A DNA stretch of 64,000 nucleotides, taken from positions 992,001-1,056,000 of the forward strand of contig JACAAK010000001.1 of NCBI GenBank assembly GCA_025093985.1, read 5' to 3'. Shown here piece after piece: positions 36,371 through 48,502 of the stretch. The notes under the pieces were generated by a model. The model did no database searches. It worked only from the letters and a program-made list of their open reading frames with translations, and had not been told where the DNA came from. Within the stretch, counting starts at the first letter, position 1; each line of letters starts with the position of its first letter. Position numbers and translations under genes: made by a program. This DNA comes from Calvatia gigantea (taxonomy: Eukaryota; Basidiomycota; Agaricomycetes; Agaricales; Lycoperdaceae).

Positions 36371-37263
36371 TCACTGGGGCATCTCGTCACAACCATTGTC
36401 AAGGTGCCTTTTGAGAGAATCGGCTCTAGGAGGTAAGATCAGCAGGCTCCTATGTGAGAATTTACATAGGTCCTCACCTGCTAAATTCTTTCTCGCAGAA
36501 GCGACAGCGGTGGATCACTGGTGTAGGTAGATGTTGAGTCTCGTGATGTCGTTTTCGATCATGAGACCTCGAGAATGTCTTGCCACATTTCTCACAAGGG
36601 AATCGCTCCCCAGAAGGTGATGTCGCAGAGGTTGGTGATGTTGCTCCGGAAGCGGTGCGAGGTCGTCCTGTGGAGATGCGCGAGGGCCGTAATGAATGTT
36701 GTGGCTGCGGAGGCATCGGAACGGCGTTAGGGTACCCATTCAGCCCTGCAGCCATAATGGTCAGAAGCCATGGGTGGAGAGTTGGGGGACAATGTATAGT
36801 TGGGGTAAGAGTTTGCAATTTCTGATGGCGTTGGTATGAACTGCGTTTGGTTCGAAGGCGAACGGTTTTCAACTCCATTGTGATATTGATGAGTGTAGTA
36901 ACTTTGATTTGTATAGTGCTGTTGGGAGGGGGGAGATGTGTTTGATACCCCCGACGGTGAATAATACTCGCGACTCGAGGTACTATTGGAATAGCGATGT
37001 GAACGTGTGCCAGGTGTCAAATAAGGGTGGGTATGTGACGCTGTAACAAGTTGAGAAAGACAATGGGGATGGGATCTTCTGGAACACGAACTATTATTTA
37101 TTTGAGAAGTGGGAGGATAGTATGGCACAGGATTTTGCTGGTAATCATATGACGCATGGTGATATGATGAGGGTGAAGTATAGTCACCACCGGGAGAAGT
37201 ATAATGACCGGTAGCAAATTGGCTGCTGGCATCCTCGAAGTATGGGCGAGTATCACGATTCAT
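36371..37263 (-). CDS. C2H2 zinc-finger protein
   Basis: Probable transcription factor with two tandem C2H2-type fingers at the very C-terminus. The ATG at 37263 begins MNRDTRPYFEDASSQ. A Tyr/Ser/Pro/Gln-rich disordered region follows, likely a regulatory domain. Finger 1 reads FPCEKCGKTFSRSHDRKRHH with the second His in ETQH. Finger 2 starts HRCRFCEKEFSR. That frame stops at 36474, but the stop lies in a donor (gtgagg); the next exon restores ADSLKRHLDNGCDEMPQ, making finger 2 a C2HC variant. The middle of the gene needs one more, unusually short, splice near 36.72 kb to join the two open frames. Targets unknown. Confidence 0.82.
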
Positions 37264-38749
37264 AGTGGAGGGGGAGGGGCAAACGGGGGAGGGAGATCTA
37301 AGCCGTGCGGACAGGGGATGTCGCGACAGAGGTGGGTAGGAATTCGTTAGTCCTTTAATAGGCCGGAACCGCTCAGATGTCATAGGTAAACTTGACAATA
37401 TAAGTAGATCGCTCCGGCGAACTGGAACTCGCGCGTTAGATCGTTTGGAAATGTTTCGATCCCGGGTCCCGAACGACGGAAGGGCCCGCAACCACTATCT
37501 ACGGCTACGCATCAGCCGACGAAACGGAATATATGCAGACCTGCAAACATGGGAGCAAGCACTTCACGAGAACGAGAGCCCAAGGAAGCTTCTCTGCCCA
37601 CCGACGTCGAATTCAGTGAAATGAATGCCATTCTTTCCAGTGTTCCACTTCAGGTGTCTGGTTTGCCTGGAGCTTCATCATAAGGACCCTGCTCCAGAAG
37701 CCTTGAGGTGTGATTCGGATAGGTGAGTCTAACAGAACCTGGATCTACAGATGTGCCTGCGAAGAAAGGATTTAAGATTCGGACGCAGGTGGACACAATC
37801 GAGAAAATAGGCCGAACCGAAAAAGGTTAGGAGGTAGAGCCGTGTCAAATATGCCATAACTTCAAGATAATCACGCATGGGGGTAAAGCGACCATGGTAC
37901 GGTTCTTTGGCGCTGTTGATCTTCAATGCACCACTCACAATTTTGGAGCGATCGTAGTTTCTTACTTTGCTAGTGTGGTACCGAGCAAAACTGCAAGGAA
38001 AGTTTTATGTCCGTGGGTCATGAGAGTCTATCAGGTTAGAATTTTGGAAGTTGCTCAGAAAATGATTTTAAGATCGAAATCCATACCGCACGTCCTGATT
38101 TTCGTTGCGAGGTCAAGACTCAACATCTCACTTCTTTGCTACGAAAGTGAAATATGACCCGAGACGAGCGAGTGCCAGCCGAGGACCGTTGGCTACCAAT
38201 CGGGATTCTCACCGGACCTCAAGTGACAGGGAGAATACGTGATATTACCGTCAACCCCTCTTGGGCAAGGTTCACTGGAGAAAATCATATTCTCTTGACA
38301 GGTCACTGGATAGCTTAAAAATATACATTCTTGTTCCGGCAGCAGCTGTTGGCTGGAATATCCGTTCCGAGCTACGGAAAAATTTAAAACGACCGAACCC
38401 ATTGAATATCGGTGAAAGAAGACGAGGAAGGTCGAATCGTACCTGATAAAGCAAAAGCCCATTAATGAATGTTAAAAAATCATTACTGCGAAAAAATCGC
38501 GATGCGGACCCGCGGGAAGATTGATGAGCGATGTGTTCGGGGAGGACTGGAAGCCAACAGTGGGTTTCGGTTTGTTGTGGGGATTAGCTCTTCACGTCAG
38601 CTACTCGTCACCACAAATGCGCGCTTGATCGTGCGCTTGAGCTTGATCTCTCAATACTTAATTCCGCTCATTACAGTGAACAATGCCTATACCAAACATG
38701 GCCAAATAGCTAATCACCCCGAAATCTCCTTCCGCGCCAAGAGTCCGCA
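37264..38749. other. Intergenic between divergent genes, no gene recognised
   Basis: About 1.5 kb upstream of both the zinc-finger gene (-) and the phosphatase gene (+). A minus-strand frame near 37729-37938 encodes a hydrophobic stretch (YLTRLYLLTFFGSAYFLD), but it has no good ATG-led model. Otherwise nothing is recognised. Confidence 0.35.
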
Positions 38750-40054
38750 ATGGCTCCGTTTGATCTCGACGCTTGCATATCCCAGTTACTCAAGAAACAG
38801 CTCCTCCACGAAGCCTTGCTACGCGAAATATGTGAGAAGACAAAGGAAGTTCTCATGCGCGAGTCCAACGTCGTGCATGTGAGCGCACCCGTCACTGTGG
38901 TTGGCGACATTCACGGGTGAGTCAGCAGGTATACCTTTGCACCTTTAGTTTCATCAAGGATCAAGCCAGTTCTACGATTTGATAGAAATATTCCGTATAG
39001 GGGGATACGCGCCCAACACAAATTACTTGTTCCTTGGTTAGCGCTCTACCCACCTTGCACGAGCTTCGACCCATAACTGTATTGCAGGCGATTACGTAGA
39101 CAGAGGGCTGTTCAGTGTCGAAACCATTTCCCTCTTGACATGCCTCAAGCTTAGATACCCTAGCAGGGTGCAACTCATCCGAGGAAATCACGAGTCAAGA
39201 GCAGTAACTCAGGTAAGCTTACCTGCCAGTCCCGTGGATTTGATCTCACTCGCGCAGACTTATGGTTTCTATACGGAATGCGTCCGGAAATACGGCTCTT
39301 CTCACGTCTGGACATACTTCACCGACATGTTTGATTTCCTGACGCTCTCTGTTGTAATCGACGATCGGATATTCTGCGTACACGGAGGTATGTGCCTTGT
39401 TGGCTTCCATTACAACTCGTTGACTGATTAGTTTCCAGGTCTTTCGCCTTCAATACATTCCATTGATCAGATCAAGGTCGTGGATCGGTTTCGAGGTGGG
39501 CAGACGGCATTGAGGCACGCTCAATACTCACTTCCAATCAGAAATACCCCACGAAGGCCCTATGGCCGACCTTGTCTGGTCGGACCCTGATCCGGAAAAA
39601 GAGGATTTCGCGATTTCACCGCGGTAGGTGCATCCCTTTGAACTCGTGTATCTTCCTTACTCAGGGCACCCCTAGAGGCGCTGGTTATACCTTCGGATCC
39701 GGAGTCGTTCACAAATTCCTTGAACAAAATGGCATGTCCCACATCCTCCGCGCACATCAACTATGCATGGAAGGCTATCAGTCTCTATTTGACAAGCACC
39801 TTTCTACTGTATGGTCAGCCCCAAATTATTGCTACCGTTGTGGAAACTCGGCGAGCATCCTTGAGGTTGGTCCTGGGGAAACTATGTTCTTCAATGTGTT
39901 CGAGGCGGCCCCTGAGAACGAAAGGGATGGCCCGAACCAACAGGGTGCACAAAACGCAAGCGGGAAGGTAACAAAAACTGTATTTCGTTTGTCCATCACC
40001 CGAACTCATCTGGTGTCAACTGTTTTAATCTAGCTTCCGGAATATTTCCTATAA
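38750..40054 (+). CDS. PPG1: PP2A-like Ser/Thr phosphatase, PPG1 type
   Basis: Catalytic subunit of a PPP-family phosphatase. Metal and phosphate motifs are all present: GDIHG (split by an intron), GDYVDRG, RGNHESR, HGGLSPS, and [11 protein letters not shown]. Family-specific stretches such as [32 protein letters not shown] and [10 protein letters not shown] fit yeast Ppg1 better than PP2A, PP4 or PP6. Yeast Ppg1 works with the Far complex in mitophagy control and glycogen metabolism; the role here is inferred. The start is ATG 38750 ([14 protein letters not shown]). A final mini-exon encodes LPEYFL and TAA at 40052, preserving the PP2A-type carboxymethylation tail. Confidence 0.9.
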
Positions 40055-40323
40055 TCCTCATTTGGCACGACCGCAATTGAGCAATGCTAGATACCAAAGG
40101 TTACAATATATTATATGCATGCTGTATGATGATATGACTAAATAAGATCGGTCTCCCTAGCTTCGGGGAAAGGTGAAAGGTTGTAAATCAACCCAGGCCT
40201 TACGGGAACTGGCGCCACGCCATCTTCATCGCTTAGTACCTCAGATATGCGTGACTGGACAGTACTAAGCCAATGGATATCAAGCCCGATTGACATAGAA
40301 CATGCTGCCAAGATTTTTATACC

Positions 40324-41840
40324 TCATGGCGGACGAGGCGGACGGGTTTGGGAAGTCCGCCAACTAAGGAAGTACCCCGGTGCACGTATGAACCTTCTAC
40401 GAAAACCAAAGTTAAGAGCGAGAGAAAGAACGGCGAGAACGACCCCGATGGTGATATGGGTCCTCCAGCGCAACCAAAATAGTCGAGCCAAAGTCCTGGC
40501 GAGGTCCCGTTTTCGACGGCGGCCGTGCTTTGGTTGCGGGTATCCATGAGTGGAAGCGGTGGGATACCCGTAGAAAGGGTTTGACGGAGATGTCGGAGAT
40601 ATCGGGGGGACGTAACCTGGTGTTGATTGAGATGTGGAGGAGGAAGGCGTATTTATGCTTTCTATGACACCCTCGGTAAAAGTGCGAACTTGGGTTTTCC
40701 CCGGCCGCAAAGGATCATCCAAATCTCTTAAAAAGGGGAGAATGCCCCCATAATCTGGGTGTCGCAGATTACAAACTGTAAAATTACAGACAGACTTAAT
40801 TTGGCTTTTCTTACCTTTTGGTAACGCAGCTGGGGTCATTGCAATTAATAGATCTTCCCGTGTCGGAAAGAATACCCGTGAAAGGGCTGGTCTAGGCAGT
40901 ACACGTCTAAGAACCGGGTGAATGGAAGGATAGTGTGCATCGGAAAATTAAACTGACCTAACGACACTCCACAGACCGGAATGGGCCCAGGAGTAATTAA
41001 TTACTAAAACTGCTTTCATTAACTAGAGACTTTTCCACAGAAGAGTTGTGTGTACCTCCAGCAAGCATGCCCGGGAATCGTGGAATCACTTCGCGGATAG
41101 TCCAAGTCAAAATATCGATGTCCTGGAAGGCAAGAGATTGGTCAAGAAGGGGAAAGGCAGAACAAAGAAATTCTTGACTATTGCTTGTAACGACAGTTTT
41201 GCCAAATCGAGTAAGACGGTATATTGTAGCACGGGTTCCCCAAGCGCAAAAGAGAGGCTTTTTAAATGCAGCCGGAGCCGTTCGAAGACCTGAACGATAT
41301 AGGTTTTGATTACTTCAGGACTCTCGTCGACGGGGACAAATTCAACAACCAGGACAGGTCGCCCAAATGGATCTCGGACGCGTTCAGGGAGGCAGTGTAA
41401 CGCAGGAGGCGAAACGAATGTCGTATTCACCGGCCACAGGTTTTGCAGGCGCCAGATCAAGTTTTTGCGAATGGACTCGAGAGCAAACGACCTCGTGAAC
41501 TTGTTGCGCTACCAGAGACACTCTTGTCAACAAAAAGCCCTGTCAACGACTCCTAAACAAGACTTGCCCGAGCTATTCCGAAATATAGAGGCTACAGATA
41601 GCAGGATGGCTTGTCAGTTACGTTTCATGACATATGACACAGAGATAGGACAGTACCTATGTCATTCAGCCAGTTCTTTGCCCACTCGATGGCTTCGGGA
41701 TCCAGCTCAAATTCATCGACAACAGAAGGCAAGATATCCCCAGTCAAAGTGGCTTGCAGAGCTTGGACATGATCAATATTTTCGCGATATGCCACGAGTA
41801 ATCGCTCGTAGTTGAGCCCAAGTAAATTTTGAATCTCCAT
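40324..41840 (-). CDS. Sec14-like CRAL-TRIO protein with C-terminal membrane segment
   Basis: Lipid-binding CRAL-TRIO protein, presumed phosphatidylinositol/lipid transfer. N-terminal exon: MEIQNLLGLNYERLLVAYRE ... DEFELDPEAIEWAKNWLNDI. After a tag acceptor near 41495: RNKFTRSFALESIRKNLIWR (CRAL-TRIO-N). The lipid-binding domain includes PFGRPVLVVEFVPVDESPEV, the core TWTIREVIPRFPGMLAG, VLVINYSWAHSGLWSVVRR, and FFPTREDLLIAMTPAALPK followed by DYGGILPF. The last exon adds a Ser/Thr/Pro linker and a hydrophobic helix (ITIGVVLAVLSLALNFGF), so it may be tail-anchored. A small exon between 41.6 and 41.5 kb is not resolved. The frame is open upstream of the chosen ATG, so the start is uncertain. 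Confidence 0.82.
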
Positions 41841-41978
41841 ACCCTGTTGAGATCCTTGACCTCGTGAAATGGTGTAGTCGTTGACCGCAGCGTCGTAGCA
41901 TGTGTTAACGGCGGACGCGGCAAATTGTACGGCCGTCCAGGGAAACCGAATCTTCTCACGGCTATCAACGGAATCTAA

Positions 41979-43352
41979 TTATTCTTGATCGACTGACCGT
42001 AAGTCCAAGTTGTTGTTTCTACCTCTTTCCCGGACGGAACTCTCAGTAGTAGTTATACACATAGGGCCAGGTTTGGATGGAGTTGTACACCCGCAGGGAG
42101 CTTTGCCTTGCCATGCAATTCCTGTGGCCGGGACAGGTTCCACCGTCACGCCAACCTCCAAACAACCACCACAAAGTAGTTTCCCTCGCAGGAGGTGCAT
42201 AGGTGTACTGACACAGCTACCAATAACCTCTACTTCACCGACGTAAGTGTCGAAGGTAAGACCACATGTTCGAGGGCAAGAGTGAATCGAACACTGAGGG
42301 AGGACAACCGGTGACCCCGCGGTGTCGATTTCCTGAAGCTGAGACTGCCAGTGGCCCATGGTCTCTGGATTAATTGTGGCACGAGTTCGACTACTACTGG
42401 GGTCCGCGGCGACGGTGCAAAAAAACCTGGTGCCTCGGCGCTGGCAGGCTTGCTAGTGGTTCTGATCACCACGCTAGCCTTGCCAGGCCTGGGATGGGTT
42501 GACTCCTAAACTGCCAAAAGCGGGGCATATCCACAGGACATTCCTAAGGATTTTCCGAGACGACACGCCGTCAGGGCATAGAGGCCTTACGGATGGCGAG
42601 ATATATCTGAACCTCCGAGAGATTTGCTCAACCGCTAACCAAGGGAGAAGCGGTATGTAATCTATCTGATCCTTTATCAAGTTGAAAGGAAACTCAAGAA
42701 ACGCCCTGCAGAGCAGATTCCTGGAAAGCTGGCTGTAACACCTTCCAGCCTTGGGGAGAATCTATGCCCTTCGAATTACGCCGAGCAAGGTGGCAATCAC
42801 GGAAATACCTGGCCTCGGAAAAGCGACATGGTAATATAGCTTTGGATTAGAAGGCCGAGTGGATAGCACAATCAGTCCCGTCACGATGACGAAGTCGATG
42901 GAGCGAGCCTTTCGAAATTGGTCGAGCTTCTTTGGCGATTTCTTGCTCACTATTTGGAGCACTGGCTTCACCGGCGGGAGTGCCCCATCGGATTATCGAA
43001 GTGAGACTATTTATCGGGCCGAGGTCTCCGGAAATGTCCTCGGGCAAGCGGAAGTGCCCGACAACAGTGTAGGTGGATTTGGAGATGTCTGTCAACTGCA
43101 ACTGTTCATTGAACGGTCCTGCCAAATCTAGGGCTGCATAGATAGTCTCACGGCCGGGACCGATGAGCAAACATGCTTCTGCGCGTGAGTGTTAATCCTG
43201 AGTACATTCCTAACTTCCATTATCGATCCTTCGTGAAAACTGCACCACATCGGAGAATTAGGATGTTGGAGAAAAGGAAAGTTTGGGAATAGGCACCAAA
43301 TTAAATAGCCCTCCAGACGGTGCACTGAACGGTTAATTTCATCCAGGAGGTC
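41979..43352 (-). CDS. Unresolved minus-strand gene or genes, unknown function
   Basis: Protein-like exons without a family I recognise. One (43178 down to about 42950) reads ACLLIGPGRETIYAALDLAG, PFNEQLQLTDISKSTYTVVG, INSLTSIIRWGTPAGEA, bounded by a good cag acceptor. Next comes a frame with a hydrophobic run (DFVIVTGLIVLST). A Cys-rich stretch at 41979-42359 contains SCPRTCGLTFDTYVGEVEVI and CGGCLEVGVTVEP. An open frame from about 41965 (EKIRFPWTAVQFAASAVNTC) runs into the start of the CRAL-TRIO gene. I cannot assemble one consistent splice model; this could be one long gene, two genes, or an extension of the CRAL-TRIO gene. Confidence 0.35.
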
Positions 43353-43494
43353 CCAACTTGGAGAGCCAAGGTGAGGTTGGGATTTGCATCAAAACAAAGA
43401 TCTGATCGCCGATCAGCGTCACCTTTTCGACAGAAAGTTCCCTGCAGCACCAGGCTCTTCTTCCAAGATCCAAGTTTTACGTATAATTACGCCC

Positions 43495-45334
43495 ATGGAT
43501 GTGTTTGTCGAATGGTTTCACGCCAACGGCGCGTTTCTCGACACAAATTGTATGGGGATAATTGAGTTTCCTCTTTCTGAAGGTGGACGAGGTGCTGTCG
43601 CTCTTAAAGATATACCAGTTTGTGTTACGCCCACGGTTTACCACCTAGGTCTAACCGCATATTCACCAGGGGGGACATACACTATTCACGATTCCACGAA
43701 GCCTAACGCTTTCTACGCGTACATCGGAGCTCCCGGCGAAGTTCGGTCTCGATGCCTGGAGAAAAGCCGATCTTCATCAAGGATGGGTTGGTTTGATTCT
43801 CTGTATGATGTGGGAGAGAGCCAAAGGCCCATCATCGAAATGGGCAGGATATCTGGGTACATTGAAAAGTTTGTATGTCATAAGAATCACTGATTGACAA
43901 GATAAATTTGCAGACATTCTACCCGATCATTTCGGTACACCCATGTTCTGGGGTGAGGGTGACCTTGCGGAATTAAAAGGCACCTCTGTGGTAGGTCTGT
44001 TGTTCTCTCACTTAGAAAAGTATATATTGATATTGTTTCTGCAGAGAAACTTGGAAAAAAAGACGCTGAAGTAGATTACAACGAGAAACTCTTGCCAGCA
44101 GTCAGGTCCCAGCCTGACCTCTTTCCACCCGAAGACATACCAACACATTACACTATGGAGATCTACCACACCATGGGAAGCTGCATCTTGTCCCGGAGTT
44201 TTGTAGTGGAAAAGTGGGAGGCAGATGAGGATGAGAACACTACTGATTTTATCAACACAAGCCTAGGAAGTGCCATGGACGTCGACGAACAAGGAGGAGA
44301 TCAAGAAATCGATGATCGCATAGACGAAGCCGAAGATGGTGATGAAGGGGACGGGGAGGAAGATTCGTCCGATGTCGCTATGGTTCCTATGGCCGATATG
44401 CTCAACGCCAGGTATCGAACGGAAAACGTGAGTATATCCTACTTGTAACACAAGTGTCAATGTCAACCGTCGATCAGGCCAAGCTTTTCTATGCAAGGGA
44501 CGAACTAAGGATGGTGTCCATAAAGCCGATCAAATCTGGGGAACAAATTGTTAGCTTTTCCCAACCAACTTGTTCACTGGAATCTGACCATGTAGTATAG
44601 TGGAATACCTACGGTGATCCTCCAAACGTCGAATTGCTCCGTCGATATGGACATGTCGACGAGTTATCCTTGCCTTCCGGGGGTTCGGGGAACCCTGGAG
44701 ATGTTGCCGAAATTAAGGCTAGCTTGATCGAGTTCGCTGTGGCATCATACCCGGAGGCCGTCAAAGGCGACAAGGTGAAGGAAAGGATAGACTGGTGGCT
44801 GGAGGAGGGCGGTGAGGAGTAAGGCGTTCCAAATACCATTCAAATCGTCCTACTAAATAGGTTCATAGCACCTTCGTTCTGGACTATGACTACGAGCTCC
44901 CACAGGTCATGATTTCCTTCACGAAGTTGTTACTTTTGCCGGAGAATGAGTGGGAGAAAGTCCGAGAAAAGTCCAAGCCTCCGAAACCGAAACTTGAAGG
45001 TGTGGTTTACGATATTTTGATCTCAACCATAGGAAATCGCCTGGCGGAATACCCAACGATTTTAGAGGTTTGTATGTTTTTACTAAATTGGCAATGACAT
45101 TTGAGTAGCCTGAAATTACCATAGACTGACCGGGAACTGTTGCATAATTCCTTGCCTCTCAACAAGCAAAACGCCCTTATCGTTCGCGTCGGCGAAAAAG
45201 AAATTCTACACGGAACCCTAGAGAAAATAAAGGGATTAAAGGAGGCTGATAAAGCAAGGCCAATTGAGGCGTGGAACAAAAGAAAAGCTGCAACTAGCGA
45301 CTCGAGCGGGAAAGCAAAAAAGAGCAGACGATGA
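43495..45334 (+). CDS. RKM4: SET-domain protein lysine methyltransferase (RKM4/SETD6-like)
   Basis: SET methyltransferase of the SETD6/Rkm4/LSMT group. The ATG at 43495 gives MDVFVEWFHANGAFLDT and the N-terminal SET strand GGRGAVALKDIP. Later exons encode KFGLDAWRKADLHQGWVGLI-type helix region and the insert LPDHFGTPMFWGEGDLAEL with KGTSV. The SET core follows: MGSCILSRSF, an acidic insert with EDGDEGDGEED, VPMADMLNAR (the SAM/lysine channel NxxxH-type position) and QIWNTYGDPPNVELLRRYGH. The C-terminal Rubis-substrate-binding helices follow, ending in a basic KAKKSRR tail suggestive of nuclear targeting. Yeast Rkm4 methylates ribosomal protein L42; SETD6 methylates nuclear proteins. Confidence 0.88.
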
Positions 45335-45609
45335 TCTCGTTGGCTATATATTTGCGGATGTACATGGGTGACTGAGGCCTTGGTGTTCTTGTCCGCAGCT
45401 AACTAAGACATTATTCGTAGTATGGGATTGAAAAAAATTGTCGAAGATTGCTTGCGGCAGTGCGGATTGGATGAGAAAGCGGACTGCGGATTGCCCAAGT
45501 GGTATTTAAAAATAAAGCCTTGTCAACATCATCACTATTCTAGTGTTCTGCCATCACTACCCACACCTTTCTTTACTATAACGACCAGGGCGTCTGGACA
45601 CGCGTCCCA

Positions 45610-47360
45610 ATGCAAGATAAGGAAGAACTGACGACGACAACGACGACGACGGCTGCTCAAGCGGGTGCCGCTGGAAATGAATCAACGGTGGCTGCTGGCT
45701 CGAGTCCTACAGGAGCGGGTGACAACGCGAGATCAATGTCGACGTCGCCCCCGCCTACAGTGTCAGCTGCTACCAAACCTAGTGCACTTGCAGGGCAATC
45801 CGCAACCTCGCCGTCTCCCCCTCCTATGAACGTCCAATCTTCACCATCTCCGGTACCTGATTCTCATCCCACAAACACGCTGTTGGGTGGACAAGATACC
45901 CCTTTGAATCCACAGATCGCTGCACTAAAAGCTGTCTTCCCAGATTATGATGATACTATTTTGTGCGTACCTGCAACTTACGGAAAATAACAACAATCTA
46001 AAGTCACTCGTCGTACATCGCTATTACTTCTGTGTCGCTTCCAACGGGACATGACACAGACAATCCGTCTTGGAATCCGTGGATGGAAATCAGGACCGTG
46101 CAGTTGATCTCCTCCTTGGAATGAGTGATCCCGATTTCAGGAGCGAGGCACCAGCACAGGTTCAGCAGCCGCAGATGGTGCGTCATTCCCTTCTCCAACC
46201 CTCACAGGAAACACTGACTTCTATATCTTCAGACCCAAGAAGAGCTGGATGAACAACTTGCGAGGCGATTGATGCTCGAGGAACAACGGGAGGCTCAACA
46301 ACAATGGCAAATACAGCAACAACGACAGCGTCCCCAACGCCGGACTTCTCGTACGCAACAAGGTGGTGCTGAGCAGCAACCTGGCACACCGCAGTCGGGC
46401 GGGAAGGATACGGCGACAGATTTCCAGGAGCAGTTTACTAAGATAGCTGAAAGTAAGTTCATGGTCGGACTCAAAGCTTGGATACGGTGTGAACCCTTTA
46501 ACAGCTGGGAAAAAGACACTTGGTGCTTTCGTTTCGAAAGTGAAAGCCAAAATCCAGGAGTTCGATAAGTAGGTATCATCAACTAATCGTTAACCCCTGC
46601 TAACGGGCAATTGTTCTCCGACAAAGACCAGGCCAGGGTGCGAGTGGATCGGGTGTCCAGCCGACCTGGGGCAGTGCGAACCCATCGTCCTACCGTAACC
46701 CCGCTGCAGCTCAAGGACCCCCAATGCAAACGAATTACCAACCATACCACGGCCACCAATCCCAAACGGCTGGATCACAAACACCACCAATGAACACAGC
46801 GATCTCCCAGCCAGCTTCCTTCTATGATCCCAATCCAATCTTAAGCCCGCAGCCAATACCAACTACGCAGCATGGTCCGCCTGATTTATCTGAACCGGCG
46901 CAGACGTCAAATACGTTAACGGGATACGATGTAGCGCCCGTGTCGAGCGCAAATACCGCGGGTGCGTCTTTTAATTTAACCTCCGTCTCTCGTGACTGAC
47001 GTGGGTGTTTATGTTGATTAGCTGTGTTGGCTTCGGGCTCCGCTCCAACGCCACCACAGACACGATCAGGAGCTGCGCCCGCGACTTCTGGTGGCGCCTT
47101 CGCGACTTCAATTCCTCAACGAGGTCCCAGTCCAGCCAACCCCATTGATGGAGGCGAGTATACCAGCAATCTGCTCCTTTTCGTTTAATATTTACCGGAC
47201 AACTTCAGGCAAATTGGGCTTGTTGCCCAAACGCCCAATTTCACTTGTCCGAGATCCTCCACAAACCAAACCCCAACAAGTTGAACGGCGTAACCCGGAT
47301 GATGATGATGATGACGACCTGGAGTATGCTGAGAACCCTTTCGAGGAGTCGAAGAAGTAA
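45610..47360 (+). CDS. CUE5: CUE-domain ubiquitin-binding protein (Cue5-like)
   Basis: ATG 45610 opens a Thr/Ala/Ser/Pro-rich disordered segment with a seven-Thr run. The CUE domain follows, split by introns: LNPQIAALKAVFPDYDDTIL, then SVLESVDGNQDRAVDLLLGM and SDPDF, with the typical FP and LL positions. Next are Gln/Arg-rich helices (ARRLMLEEQREAQQQWQIQQ) and a GKKTLGAFVSKVKAKIQEFD helix. Long Pro/Gln/Ser-rich linkers come after, and an acidic tail with six Asp ends ENPFEESKK at 47358. Yeast Cue5 and human TOLLIP are receptors for autophagy of ubiquitinated aggregates; an Atg8-interacting motif would be expected but is not obvious by eye. Convergent with VMA16 (about 155 bp). Confidence 0.82.
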
Positions 47361-47515
47361 GGTTACTGGTTCTGGCTTTGTTATATATATTATGTATGCA
47401 TGGTATATGCGTCGGGCAACAGTACCGAACTGGCTGGGCCAGCGCAAGGGAGTGTATATACAACCAGTACAACCGGTCCATGGATCAAATGGAATGTATA
47501 ATTAGCAAGAGGGAG

Positions 47516-48502
47516 TTAGTGGACAAGAGGGGAGGCGAATGAACGGGCGATATTTTCGATGGGCGCGGCTGCGGCTTGGAAATCGCTAGCATTGCCTGTC
47601 ATTAGAAGACCGACTGCGGAACCGGAGGAAGTTGATTAGCACAGAAAGCAGAGGTTAGCAAAAGGGTATTGAACCCACCAATAAGGCCAAAGAGACCGAG
47701 AATGCTGCCAAAGACTTCCACTACAAGGATCTTGACAAAGAGGTCCGGGTCTGCGGCGTCTGCTAGTGCTGCGGTCGACCCGGTAACACCCACACAGATA
47801 CCACAAAGAAGGTTGCAAGCACCAACAGTAAGACCGCCCCAGAAAAGCGCGAAGCCTGAAGGAATGTTGGTGTGGGGTTCAGCCTATCAAGCGAGTGGAA
47901 TTAACACACCTGTAAAGTAGTTGCTGCGAGTGTAGAGAACATCGTCGGGAACAAAAGCCAACTTCGCGGAATATACGATTCCAATAATCTGAAGGAGCTG
48001 ATGAGCACAATAGTTATCTGGCTGAGGCTCTATCAAACGTACGACTCCGTAGATTGCAACGACTTCACAGAAGATGATACTGTCATGAATTTATGAGAGA
48101 CATTCAAATACCAGCTCAAGACAGTACATACCTAATCAAGTTCTTCGTTGTAATGCGTGGTGATCTGACACCACCCCCGAGGATGGATGAACCGGTAATG
48201 AAGATTCCCCTGCATGGTGAATCAAAAAAACCGTCGGCATGTCCTATGATTCCAAGAAGTACCATCCTGCGCCCAGGACGCTCAAGCCAATACAGAGTCC
48301 AATCCCGGTCGCGCCCCAAGCATATGGACTTGATTCTTGCAAGAACTGGCCAATGTTGAAACGACCTGCACGCTATGATGAATATTCCCTAACTCGCGAG
48401 CAGAGATGACGCACCAGTGAATATTAGGTAGATAAGCAGAATTGTCAGAAGTGACGGCGGAAGGCCATAGGCGTAGGACGAGTAGTAGTAGTAGTAGCCC
48501 AT
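47516..48502 (-). CDS. VMA16: V-type ATPase proteolipid subunit c''
   Basis: Membrane rotor subunit of the vacuolar proton pump. The ATG at 48502 starts [16 protein letters not shown], followed by an extra N-terminal membrane segment ([14 protein letters not shown]) that distinguishes c'' from c and c'. Then come [36 protein letters not shown], the proton-carrying glutamate in [13 protein letters not shown], a third pair of helices ([20 protein letters not shown]), [14 protein letters not shown] and [15 protein letters not shown]. The stop is at 47516. The five N-terminal Tyr codons are a TAC microsatellite. Head to head with ARL3, with 90 bp between the two start codons. Confidence 0.92.
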
